The notes under the pieces: generated by a model
What the model was told of the DNA's origin: nothing
Database searches by the model: none
The model's input: only the letters and a program-made list of their open reading frames with translations
Program-made: the position numbers and the translations under genes
In this document: piece by piece, positions 7,246-15,782 of the stretch
Numbering within the stretch: the stretch's first letter is position 1
How the letters are laid out: each line of letters begins with the position of its first letter
Source: Clostridiales bacterium
GTDB lineage: Bacteria > Bacillota > Clostridia > Tissierellales > Sedimentibacteraceae
Direction of reading: 5' to 3'
DNA: 17,828 nucleotides
Assembly (NCBI GenBank): GCA_003497505.1
Contig: DNNV01000065.1
Location: forward strand, 1 to 17,828

Positions 7246-7307
7246 CGCAACGAGTTCCCAAAGTATGCGACCAAAGGGAGCAAATACTTTGGAGGACGGA
7301 GACTGCG
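7246..7307 (+). repeat. Hairpin 2 inside the 120-bp unit, 62-bp imperfect palindrome
   Basis: CGCA (7246-7249) pairs with TGCG (7304-7307), and CCAAAGTAT (7258-7266) pairs perfectly with ATACTTTGG (7284-7292). They are separated by a purine-rich internal loop and a 17-base apical loop. There is no U-tract, so it is not a terminator. The base composition is richer in G than the surrounding intergenic DNA. Confidence 0.6.
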
Positions 7308-7354
7308 ATATGCCCTAACCCCGTTTCAAGTTGATATTTCATAAGGAGGATAAT

Positions 7355-7591
7355 ATGTGCAGGACAATAAGCTTTAAAGTATCAATGGGAATGGATTCGG
7401 CAGTGAGGGTTTTGACAACACTGCGAAGGAAACAGTTTGATGTGAGGGAATTCAGCATGGTATCACTTGATAGCGGCAGCTCGGAACTTAAAATCACTTT
7501 GGAAGAAAAGAAAAAAGAAAGCTTCGAACGAGCCATGCTTCAGATGCAGAAGCTGGTTGATGTATATGATGTATCAGAAGCGGTTAATTAA
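7355..7591 (+). CDS. ilvN: Single-ACT acetolactate synthase regulatory subunit (IlvM/IlvN-like)
   Basis: The 78-residue protein is essentially one ACT domain: a beta strand (RTISFKVSM), a helix (SAVRVLTTLRRKQFDV), two strands (FSMVSLDSG and SELKITLEE), a second helix (FERAMLQMQKLVDVYDVSE). It resembles the short E. coli IlvM type more than the ~160-residue IlvN/IlvH, since the C-terminal half of the long type is absent. It should bind the IlvB catalytic subunit, stimulate it and possibly transmit feedback by a branched-chain amino acid. The start is ATG 7355 with AAGGAGG at 7343-7349; an in-frame TTG at 7331 is upstream of that site and rejected. It is the first gene of the T-box-regulated operon, ahead of ilvC and ilvB, so the regulatory subunit precedes the catalytic one. 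The symbol could equally be ilvM. Confidence 0.78.
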   Translation: MCRTISFKVSMGMDSAVRVLTTLRRKQFDVREFSMVSLDSGSSELKITLEEKKKESFERAMLQMQKLVDVYDVSEAVN

Positions 7592-7618
7592 AATCAAAAG
7601 TATTGTCAAAGGACATAA

Positions 7619-8665
<1,047 letters not shown>

Positions 8666-8687
8666 TCTGCATATAATGGAGGAAGCA

Positions 8688-10343
8688 ATGAAATTATCAG
8701 GTTCACAAATAATACTAAGAGTTCTCAGGGAACAAGGTATCGATACCTTGTTCGGTTATCCCGGCGGAGCTGTAATACCTTTCTTTGATGCTCTTTATGA
8801 TGAGCTTGATTATTTCAAGGTATACAGGCCGGCACATGAGCAAAATGGAGTACATGCCGCAGATGGATTTGCAAGAAGCACCGGAAAATTAGGCGTATTT
8901 ATTGCAACATCAGGACCCGGAGCAACAAATACAATTACGGGAATTGCAAATGCATATATGGATTCTGTACCGCTTCTTGTAATATCCGGTCAGGTTGCAA
9001 ACACACTTATAGGAAAAGATTCATTTCAGGAGGTCGACATAACTGGAATGACATTGTCTGTTACAAAGCACAGCTACCTCGTCCGTAGGACTGAGGAGCT
9101 TGAGGATGTAATAAGAGAAGCTATAAATGTTGCCATGAAAGGAAGACCGGGACCGGTCCTTGTGGATATTCCAAAGGATGTATTCGTAAAAACCTGCGAA
9201 TATATAGGGACAAGCGTTGGAAAAGAAGATATGATGCCTTCCGTCTCAGATGATGCTCTTGAATCGGCGGCGGCGCTTATTAACAGTGCCGAGAGACCTG
9301 TTATATATGCCGGAGGTGGAGTCAGGATATCGAAGAATGACGAGCTGCTTCTTCAATTTGCTGAAAAATCCGACATCCCCGTATGCAACAGCTTCATGGG
9401 TCTTGGAACCATACCCAGAAGCCACAGGCTTTCATTAGGCTTTGTGGGAATGCACGGCTCCATGGAAACAAATATGGCTGTTACAAACTGTGATTTGCTG
9501 ATAGCGATAGGAGCAAGATTCAGCGATAGGGTAATAGGAAGTCCGGATAAATTTGCGCCCGGTGCCAAAATAATTCATATAGATGTGGATTTCACAGAGG
9601 TTGATAAAAACACCTATGAAAGTATTCCTCTCATAGGTGAAATGGAGGATACACTTAAAAAACTTTTGGATAAGACAGAGAAAAAGGGCCGAAGCGGCTG
9701 GCTTGATGAAATTATGTCCAGGCAGCAAAAAAACAATATTGAAGGTCAGTTTGTACCTGAAAATATACTTAGGGAAATTAACAAGTGCTACGACAAGGAC
9801 ACTGTTGTTGCAACAGATGTGGGACAGCATCAGATGTGGACCGGACAGTACTGGAATTTTAATAAATCCAATGAATTTATTACCTCAGGCGGTTTAGGAA
9901 CCATGGGATTCGGCATTGGAGCCGCCATAGGTGCCAGGGTTGGAAATCCTGATAAAGAAACAGTGTTAATCACCGGTGACGGAAGCTTTAGAATGAATTG
10001 TGAGGAGCTTGTTACAATCTCAAAATATAAGCTCCCTGTAAAGATAGTTCTGTTCAACAACAATGCATTGGGCATGGTGAGACAATGGCAGAGGATGTTC
10101 AGCAATGCACGATACTCTGAAACGGATAATCCCGATGACGTTGATTATCAGAAGCTCGTCGGAGCATACGGCATAAAGGGTTTTAAGGCTGAAACCATGG
10201 AAGAGCTTCAGGAAGTTCTCTGTGATATCGACGGACTCGACGAACCGATTTTGCTTGAATGCAAAATTGACCGTGACTGCAGCGTCTACCCAATTGTCCC
10301 ACCTGGAAGACCAATAGATGAGCTTATAATGAACGACAGATAA
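8688..10343 (+). CDS. ilvB: Acetolactate synthase, large catalytic subunit
   Basis: This 551-residue ThDP- and FAD-dependent enzyme joins two pyruvates into acetolactate, or pyruvate with 2-oxobutyrate into acetohydroxybutyrate. The catalytic glutamate is E51 in RPAHEQNGVHAADGFAR. The ThDP/Mg motif begins GDGSFRMN at 430 and ends at N457-N459 in FNNNALGMVRQWQ. The central FAD-binding domain is present, including FMGLGTIPRSH and GARFSDRVIG. The presence of FAD-domain motifs and MVRQWQ, and the ilv context, favour biosynthetic AHAS over catabolic AlsS. ATG 8688 is preferred because GGAGG (8678-8682) lies five bases before it; ATG 8676 overlaps that site. It is the last gene of the T-box operon, followed by a bidirectional-looking hairpin. 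No ilvD, ilvA or leu genes are in the window. Confidence 0.96.
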   Translation: MKLSGSQIILRVLREQGIDTLFGYPGGAVIPFFDALYDELDYFKVYRPAHEQNGVHAADGFARSTGKLGVFIATSGPGATNTITGIANAYMDSVPLLVISGQVANTLIGKDSFQEVDITGMTLSVTKHSYLVRRTEELEDVIREAINVAMKGRPGPVLVDIPKDVFVKTCEYIGTSVGKEDMMPSVSDDALESAAALINSAERPVIYAGGGVRISKNDELLLQFAEKSDIPVCNSFMGLGTIPRSHRLSLGFVGMHGSMETNMAVTNCDLLIAIGARFSDRVIGSPDKFAPGAKIIHIDVDFTEVDKNTYESIPLIGEMEDTLKKLLDKTEKKGRSGWLDEIMSRQQKNNIEGQFVPENILREINKCYDKDTVVATDVGQHQMWTGQYWNFNKSNEFITSGGLGTMGFGIGAAIGARVGNPDKETVLITGDGSFRMNCEELVTISKYKLPVKIVLFNNNALGMVRQWQRMFSNARYSETDNPDDVDYQKLVGAYGIKGFKAETMEELQEVLCDIDGLDEPILLECKIDRDCSVYPIVPPGRPIDELIMNDR

Positions 10344-10368
10344 GCCTACCCTTATAATTAATATACCA

Positions 10369-10404
10369 AAAGAATCGGCGACTGCAATGCATAGCCGATT
10401 CTTT
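10369..10404. terminator. Hairpin between convergent ilvB and CmpB-family gene
   Basis: AAAGAATCGGC (10369-10379) pairs perfectly with GCCGATTCTTT (10394-10404) around a 14-base loop. Short U-rich ends exist on either strand (CUUUGCAUAAU; CUUUUGGUA), so it probably serves as a terminator for both converging transcripts. Confidence 0.75.
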
Positions 10405-10410
10405 GCATAA

Positions 10411-10947
10411 TTACATTTCACCCATTATCCTAAAATTGTGGGTGGAATTGATAATCAATAAAATAAGTGAGGTATATATGGCTGTAAGCTTCGCCTGTTC
10501 CGGCATGGCATATACGACTATTTCCATAAGTGGATGAATGATTCCTGCCAGTATTAATGTTACAATTCCCCACATCAATGAAAAATCAAGACATATATAT
10601 GAATGAAGATTAAGGGGAAGATTACTGTAGTCCCACATTTTATGGTGAAACACCCTGTCTAAAATCATTCCTGTTGAATATTCAAGCAGTGTCACCACAA
10701 GAATACATGCTGCCGTGGCAGCCAATAGGGCCGCAAGGCGGTTGTCGATGTTTATTTCAATTAAATTAAATACCTGAACGATGATAACGCCGCTAATTCC
10801 GTAAAGAGGACAGAAGAAATTTGTTAAAAAACCGCGGCTGATTACAATCTCCATTTCTGTAATTGTTCTGAACGCAGTTTCAAGCAAAAATCCTAAAAAT
10901 CCATATACCAGGAAAAACATTACTATGTTGGTTATATTATATTGCAT
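10411..10947 (-). CDS. CmpB-family integral membrane protein (putative ABC transporter permease)
   Basis: The 178 residues contain about five membrane helices: an N-terminal helix ending at GFLGFLLETAFRTI, then IVISRGFLTNFFCPLYGISG, a helix from LAALLAATAACILVVTLLEY, a segment SLMWGIVTLILAGII, and a final helix. The signatures FLGFLLETAFRT, SRGFL with FCPLYG, LEYSTGMILDRVF and MWDYSNLPLNLHSYI match the family annotated as 'putative ABC transporter permease' (CmpB). No ATPase or binding protein is adjacent, so the transporter label is only by name. Charged residues inside membrane segments (E, R, D, H) hint at an enzymatic or ion-handling role, but function is unknown. Start: AAGGAGAG eight bases ahead of the ATG. 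It is transcribed in the same direction as the upstream flippase gene, 105 bp away. Confidence 0.8.
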   Translation of the reverse strand: MQYNITNIVMFFLVYGFLGFLLETAFRTITEMEIVISRGFLTNFFCPLYGISGVIIVQVFNLIEINIDNRLAALLAATAACILVVTLLEYSTGMILDRVFHHKMWDYSNLPLNLHSYICLDFSLMWGIVTLILAGIIHPLMEIVVYAMPEQAKLTAIYTSLILLIINSTHNFRIMGEM

Positions 10948-11052
10948 GATATCTCTCCTTATGTTGATAGTATATTTTTTGAATTAGCCGGAGAAATATC
11001 CTTTGTATATTATGCCAATATGTTCATAAGAAAGCAAAAGCCCGAATTAATG

Positions 11053-12582
11053 TCAGAACATGTGCTTTTTAAGATATTTTAAAGATGAAAGATTGATGCT
11101 TTTAGTTGAAACAAGGCCCATCAGGTACAGGAGCATGAGAATTGTCAGAGCCGAAACCAACGCAAATATGCTGTGATGAGAGCTTTGTATAAAGATGTTA
11201 TATAAAAATTTCGATATAAACCCCGCAGCAGCACCCGCAGCAACAGGCTTAAAAATCCAGTTTGTAATGTCAAACACTATGCATGATACTTGAAGCAGTC
11301 TTGCCAGATACAATATGGTATTGAGGATTGTTGTTATAAACAGCGAGAACAAGTATGCGTTGAATCCATACATGGGAACAAAGAAATAGATGATTGATAT
11401 TTTTAAAATCGATTCAATTATATTTACCTTGAATGAAATCATCTGTTCTCCCAATGCGTTGAGCATAGAGGATATGACCATGTTGAGATACATAAATGGG
11501 CATACGTATGAAATCAATTTTAGCATCAAAGCAACCTGAGTGTCACTATACACTGCAACTGCAATTTCGGATGGGAAGGCTACAAACACCGCAACGACCA
11601 ATATCCCTGAAATTGCGGTGAAATGCAGGACCTTGGAGAGAGTTTCCGATACCTTTCTTTCATTTGAGGTTGCATTATCCCCAGCAACGGATGGTATTAA
11701 AATTGAAGACAGTGAGGTAAGGAAGGACGAGGGGAAAAAGAGCAATGGAAGCACCATACCCTTAATCATTCCGTAAAGGCTCATTGCAGCTTCAGCGGAA
11801 AGCCCGTATAACAAAAGCCTTGCCGGAATCATGGTATTTTCTACAGTTCGAAGTATTGCATTCAGATAAGATGTTGCAGAAATTGGCAGGGAAACACCTA
11901 GAATTTTAAACAGCATATTATCAGCCTTTGTTTTTGACGCCTTATATGGTTTTTTGTCTGACACATAGAAGATCCACGTTATAATCAATGAAAAAATTTC
12001 CTCTGCGGTCATACCTATGGCAATTGCAGCACAGCCGTATTCCAGACCCTTAGGCAGAAAAGCATTCATAATTGAGAAAATCACAAAGATTCTGAGAAGC
12101 TGTTCCGTAACCTGGACTATGGAAGGCTTGGCGACTCTGCCCACTGCGTAGAAATATCCCTTATAACAGTTTGAAACGGCAATGAGGGGAAGGCTGGGCG
12201 CAAGGTATATCAGAGATAGTATAGTTCTTTCGTCGCTTAAAATATTCCTTCCTATATATACGGCAAAGTAATACAATAAAAATGCAGCGGCAAATCCAGT
12301 GAGTAGCGAAAGAAAAATTGACTGTCTCAATACTTTTTTTGCGTTGGAATAGTTTCTTAATGCCAATTCTTCAGACATGAGCTTTGATACCGCAACTCTT
12401 ATACCTGCGGTTGCTAGAGTAACCATCAGCATGTACATGGAAAGAATTAGCTGATACAGACCTATACCCTCAGCCCCCAGTACGTTTGCCAGATAAATCC
12501 TGAAGGCCATGCCAACTACACGCACCACTGTAGTGGCCACCGTCAATATTAATGTACCGTAAATAATACTTTCCCTTTTCAT
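11053..12582 (-). CDS. spoVB: SpoVB/MurJ-like polysaccharide flippase (MOP superfamily)
   Basis: A 509-residue polytopic protein with about 14 hydrophobic helices spread over its whole length, consistent with the MOP/PST flippase fold. N-terminal features typical of SpoVB and its paralogues are visible: GTLILTVATTVVRVVGMAFRI, then LGAEGIGLYQLILSMYML, TAGIRVAVSKLMSEE and, near 140, SNCYKGYFYAVGRVAKPS. Such proteins flip lipid-linked wall or cortex precursors across the membrane. SpoVB itself is needed for spore cortex synthesis, but Clostridia carry several paralogues, so a vegetative lipid-II or polysaccharide exporter role is also possible. Start: GAGGTGA seven bases ahead of the ATG at 12582. 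It is divergent from the XRE-cupin regulator. No clear terminator was found in the 105 bp after its stop, so readthrough into the CmpB-family gene is possible. Confidence 0.85.
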   Translation of the reverse strand: MKRESIIYGTLILTVATTVVRVVGMAFRIYLANVLGAEGIGLYQLILSMYMLMVTLATAGIRVAVSKLMSEELALRNYSNAKKVLRQSIFLSLLTGFAAAFLLYYFAVYIGRNILSDERTILSLIYLAPSLPLIAVSNCYKGYFYAVGRVAKPSIVQVTEQLLRIFVIFSIMNAFLPKGLEYGCAAIAIGMTAEEIFSLIITWIFYVSDKKPYKASKTKADNMLFKILGVSLPISATSYLNAILRTVENTMIPARLLLYGLSAEAAMSLYGMIKGMVLPLLFFPSSFLTSLSSILIPSVAGDNATSNERKVSETLSKVLHFTAISGILVVAVFVAFPSEIAVAVYSDTQVALMLKLISYVCPFMYLNMVISSMLNALGEQMISFKVNIIESILKISIIYFFVPMYGFNAYLFSLFITTILNTILYLARLLQVSCIVFDITNWIFKPVAAGAAAGFISKFLYNIFIQSSHHSIFALVSALTILMLLYLMGLVSTKSINLSSLKYLKKHMF

Positions 12583-12687
12583 GCTTCACCTCAAAATTGT
12601 ATTCATATAATAATATGCTTTATTATTAATATAAGAATTGAAAGTTTGTACACTATAACATATATGGTGCAATTTATAAGAAAATTG

Positions 12688-12716
12688 TTGCTATAAATAA
12701 TAATACACGCTATAAT
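12688..12716 (+). promoter_or_regulatory. Promoter of the XRE-cupin regulator gene
   Basis: TTGCTA (12688-12693) and a perfect TATAAT (12711-12716) are spaced by 17 bp, 28 bp before the start codon. The rest of 12583-12687 is AT-rich, with an imperfect CACTATA/TATGGTG inverted pair near 12652-12670 that might be an operator. Confidence 0.65.
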
Positions 12717-12743
12717 TAATTAACAACTGAGAGCAGGTATACT

Positions 12744-13292
12744 ATGAACAATTTATTGTTAAATATAAGCAGCGCATTGAAAAAAGCAAGAATGGAAAAA
12801 GGTCTGACATTAGAAGAAACATCTGCTCTGACAGGGGTGAGCAAGGCTATGCTCGGACAAATTGAAAGAGCTGAGTCAACACCGACCATTTCAACTTTGT
12901 GGAAGATTTCAACCGGTCTTAAAATTTCATTTTCAGAATTTCTGAGCGGAAACCAGAGTGAAAGCAACAGGGTTGATATTGAAGAGCTGGACCCTGTGAA
13001 TGAGTCAGACGGCAGGATGCTGCTGTACAATGTATTCCCCTTCAACCCGCTCACTGGCTTTGAGTATTTTTATATAAAGCTGCTTCCAGGTGCACACCAT
13101 GTTTCCGCACCTCACAAGGATTCAACGGAAGAATATGTGATTGTTACAGAGGGGACGATAGAAGTTGTGATAAATGGAAGCAAGCATATTTTAAAAGCTC
13201 CGTCGGCCATATCCTTTAAGGCTGATGAATACCACGAATACAACAATCCTTATGGCGAGGAGGCTGTATTTCAGAATATAGTCAAATATTAA
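12744..13292 (+). CDS. XRE-family transcriptional regulator with C-terminal cupin domain
   Basis: The 182-residue protein has a helix-turn-helix of the Cro/CI type at about 8-64 (LKKARMEKGLTLEETSALTG, then VSKAMLGQIERAESTPTIST) and a cupin_2 sensor domain at about 105-178. The cupin keeps H124, E129/E130 and H164 as possible metal ligands, with the conserved glycines of PGAHH and TEGTIE. Members of this architecture bind a small metabolite in the cupin and regulate nearby catabolic genes. Its position, codirectional and 96 bp ahead of the glycyl radical enzyme, makes that gene pair its likely target. The ligand is unknown. The ribosome binding site is weak (AGCAGG), which fits low expression of a regulator. 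A palindrome that could be its operator lies just past its stop codon. Confidence 0.9.
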   Translation: MNNLLLNISSALKKARMEKGLTLEETSALTGVSKAMLGQIERAESTPTISTLWKISTGLKISFSEFLSGNQSESNRVDIEELDPVNESDGRMLLYNVFPFNPLTGFEYFYIKLLPGAHHVSAPHKDSTEEYVIVTEGTIEVVINGSKHILKAPSAISFKADEYHEYNNPYGEEAVFQNIVKY

Positions 13293-13303
13293 ATACGAAT
13301 AAT

Positions 13304-13323
13304 ACAGAATATTTATATTCTGT
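13304..13323. promoter_or_regulatory. Perfect 9-bp inverted repeat ahead of the glycyl radical enzyme gene
   Basis: ACAGAATAT and ATATTCTGT are separated by TT and followed by TTATTTTTA. A further half-site CAGAATAT lies at 13272-13279, 33 bp (about three helix turns) before the first arm. It may be the operator of the XRE-cupin regulator. Alternatively it is a weak AU-rich terminator for that gene, which the following U-rich stretch would allow. Confidence 0.55.
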
Positions 13324-13338
13324 TTATTTTTAAAAATC

Positions 13339-13367
13339 TTGTATGTTAAAACGCACAATGTAATACT
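13339..13367 (+). promoter_or_regulatory. Weak candidate promoter of the glycyl radical enzyme operon
   Basis: TTGTAT (13339-13344) lies 17 bp from AATACT (13362-13367), with a TG at 13359-13360 giving an extended -10. It begins 15 bp after the inverted repeat, so a regulator bound there could touch the polymerase. Confidence 0.35.
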
Positions 13368-13388
13368 AAAACATAAAGGAGGATTTTC

Positions 13389-15758
13389 ATGGTAACTGAT
13401 AGAATTGAAAAAATAAGGCAGAATTATATTAATTCAAAACCTGCAATTTCTTATGAAAGAGCGAGGATATGGACGGAATCGCATAAAAAAACTGAAGGGC
13501 AATCAACACCTTTGCGCAGAGCCATAGCTTTCAGAGACACTTGCGAGAAGCTTGATGTGAAGATATTTGACGGTGAGCTCATAGTGGGAGCGACCGGTGA
13601 ATTCAGAAAATGCGGTATATTGACTCCTGAATTTTCTTGGGTATGGGTTGACAGAGAAATGGATAACTTCGATAAAAGAGTTCAGGACCCATATGTTATG
13701 ACGGACGAGCAGCGCGAATATGTAAGAGAAAATATATTTCCGTATTGGAAGGGAAAATCTCTTGAGGAGGCATTTTTGGCTCAGTTACCAAGGGACACCG
13801 CTATAGTTGCCGTTGATACGGGCATTGTTGACAATGACTCCAAGTGGAGGCAGGCAGTGGGAGAGATTACTCCGGATTATGAGGATGTGCTTTTTAAGAA
13901 AGGCTTCGGTGGGATTATCAGAGAGGCAAGGAGACATATTGCAGAGCTCAGGGATATAACCTCAGAAAACATGAAGAAAAAGGAATTTTACGAATCCATA
14001 ATAATAACCTCCGAAGGTATAATCGCCTATGCCAACAGATATGCACGTGAGGCCAGAAGGATGGCAGGTAAGGAAGCAGACGTAAAGAGAAGAAACGAGC
14101 TTTTGAATATAGCCGATATTTGTGAAAGAATTCCTGAAAACCCTCCTGCTACCTTCCATGAAGCAATGCAATTTGTGTGGTTCACTCAGGTGGGAGGAAT
14201 ACTCTCAGAAAATCCGTTGGCTTTGAATGTAGGAAGATTTGACCAGTTTATGTACCCTTATTACAAGAGGGATATGGAAGCAGGTGAAATAACAAGGGAT
14301 GAGGTTCAGGAATTAATAGAAGCACTGTGGCTGAAGCTTTCAGAGTGGGTGTGGACAATATCCGCAAATACTGCGGAATTTTTCGCAGGCTACAACCAGT
14401 TCCAGAATCTCACGGTAGGCGGAAAGACAAGAGACGGAAGAGATGCCACAAATGATTTGTCATATATGGCACTTTTGGCAACGGAAAGAATCAAGACACA
14501 CCAGCCCGGACTCAGCGTGAGAATTCATCAGGACTGCCCAAGAGATTTTCTTGATGCCGTGATGCATTTAGTGAGCAAGGGAACAGGTTTCCCGGCAATT
14601 CACAGCGACCAGGCGGGATACCAGATGCTTATAAATGCGGGCTATGAGCCTGAGGATGCAAGAGACTGGAACAACTGCGGCTGTGTTGTACCCCATTTCA
14701 GAAAGACGGGAGAGTGGACATCGGCTGTAAACATCAATTTCACAGCTGCTCTGGAATTTGCACTGAACAGAGGCTATAGCAGAATAACCGGCTTAAAAAT
14801 AGGTCTGGATGAAAAAAATCCCGCATCATTTGCAAGCTATGAAGAATTGGAGGAAGCTTTTTACAAGCAGTTTGATAATCTGATAGAACATTCCGTAATT
14901 GCTACATTGGTTGCTCAGAATCTTCACAAACAAATGGTGCCCAGACCGTTTTTATCCTCCTGCATTGAAAACTGCATGGATGATGGAGTGGATTTAGTAG
15001 ATGCAGGTGCAAAATACAACTTAGGACCGGTGCTTACAGGTATAGGTCTTGCAGTTACATCAAATTCCCTTGCTGCCATAAGGAAGTTAGTGTTTGAGGA
15101 TAAAGTTGCAGATATGGGAACGGTGATTAAGGCTATTGATGCAAACTGGGAAGGATACGATGAGCTGAGACAGATGGCATTGAATGCTCCGAAGTACGGC
15201 AACGATGATGATTATGTAGACAGCATAGCAATCAAGATGGCGAATCACTATTATAAGGAAGGTCATAAATACAAGGATATTAACGGAAATAATTTCAACA
15301 CGGCATTTATGGGAATATCCAACTATCTTCCTACAGGCAAGGTTGTAGGTGCAACACCCTGCGGAAGAAAGGCAAAGGAGCCACTGTCAGAGGGAGTGTC
15401 TCCATTTGCGGGCTCAGACACCTCTACACCTTTAGCTGCAATGCGCTCTGCCGCAAAGCTGAACCAGGATATACATTCCGGCGGAACGCTACTTAATTTA
15501 AGGCTTAGCGAGGATTTGGTGAGTACTAAGCGAGGACAGGGCAACCTTGGAAATATGGTGCAGACATTTTTTGCATTGGGTGCGTTTCACGTGCAGTTTA
15601 ACACTATTTCAACAGAAACATTGCTTAAGGCTCAGGAGCATCCTGAAGAATACAGGGACCTTCTGGTGAGGGTTGCCGGATATAGCACACAGTTTGTAAA
15701 CCTGTCAAGAAGCATGCAGGATGCCATAATTGCAAGGACGGCTCATAATAAATTTTAG
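13389..15758 (+). CDS. Glycyl radical enzyme of unassigned substrate (PFL-like)
   Basis: The 789-residue protein has the whole GRE architecture: a PFL-type ten-stranded barrel domain (about 10-640) and a C-terminal glycyl radical domain. The radical glycine is G764 in RVAGYS (761-766), followed by a typical QDAIIARTAHN end. Other family landmarks are present: TFHEAMQFVWFTQ, LNVGRFDQFMYPYY, KYGNDDDYVDSI, GATPCGRKAKEPLSEGVSP, HSGGTLLNLRLS. The thiyl-radical loop reads C430-G-C432-V-V-P. Eliminating and decarboxylating GREs (CutC, propanediol/glycerol dehydratase, hydroxyproline dehydratase, arylacetate decarboxylases) have Gly-Cys-x-Glu there, and PFL has Cys-Cys; this protein has neither. It could be an unusual dehydratase or lyase, or an adding enzyme. 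Start: AAGGAGG eight bases upstream. It is followed by its activase 24 bp later. No microcompartment shell gene, proC, hpdC-like small subunit or formate transporter is near. Confidence 0.93.
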   Translation: MVTDRIEKIRQNYINSKPAISYERARIWTESHKKTEGQSTPLRRAIAFRDTCEKLDVKIFDGELIVGATGEFRKCGILTPEFSWVWVDREMDNFDKRVQDPYVMTDEQREYVRENIFPYWKGKSLEEAFLAQLPRDTAIVAVDTGIVDNDSKWRQAVGEITPDYEDVLFKKGFGGIIREARRHIAELRDITSENMKKKEFYESIIITSEGIIAYANRYAREARRMAGKEADVKRRNELLNIADICERIPENPPATFHEAMQFVWFTQVGGILSENPLALNVGRFDQFMYPYYKRDMEAGEITRDEVQELIEALWLKLSEWVWTISANTAEFFAGYNQFQNLTVGGKTRDGRDATNDLSYMALLATERIKTHQPGLSVRIHQDCPRDFLDAVMHLVSKGTGFPAIHSDQAGYQMLINAGYEPEDARDWNNCGCVVPHFRKTGEWTSAVNINFTAALEFALNRGYSRITGLKIGLDEKNPASFASYEELEEAFYKQFDNLIEHSVIATLVAQNLHKQMVPRPFLSSCIENCMDDGVDLVDAGAKYNLGPVLTGIGLAVTSNSLAAIRKLVFEDKVADMGTVIKAIDANWEGYDELRQMALNAPKYGNDDDYVDSIAIKMANHYYKEGHKYKDINGNNFNTAFMGISNYLPTGKVVGATPCGRKAKEPLSEGVSPFAGSDTSTPLAAMRSAAKLNQDIHSGGTLLNLRLSEDLVSTKRGQGNLGNMVQTFFALGAFHVQFNTISTETLLKAQEHPEEYRDLLVRVAGYSTQFVNLSRSMQDAIIARTAHNKF

Positions 15759-15782
15759 GTATCATACAAAAGAGGAAAAGAT

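Larger units (their letters stand above)
7189..7326 (+). repeat. 120-bp unit bounded by perfect 18-bp direct repeats
   Basis: TATGCCCTAACCCCGTTT occurs at 7189-7206 and again at 7309-7326, exactly 120 bp apart. The first copy starts at the end of the T-box U-tract; the second lies 28 bp before the ilv small-subunit start. Removing one unit restores an ordinary short leader, so this looks like an insertion or a duplication with internal divergence. No ORF of note is inside. Whether it is a mobile element is inference. Confidence 0.75.

Noticed and set aside
9435..10421. Antisense frames opposite ilvB (131, 91 and 133 codons)
   Set aside because: They lie opposite conserved ThDP-binding sequence, lack ribosome binding sites and show no recognisable protein features.
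12583..12650. Sigma-E-type sporulation promoter for the SpoVB-like gene
   Set aside because: CATATTAT resembles the sigma-E -10, but one key base is wrong and no suitable -35 is spaced correctly in this AT-rich stretch.
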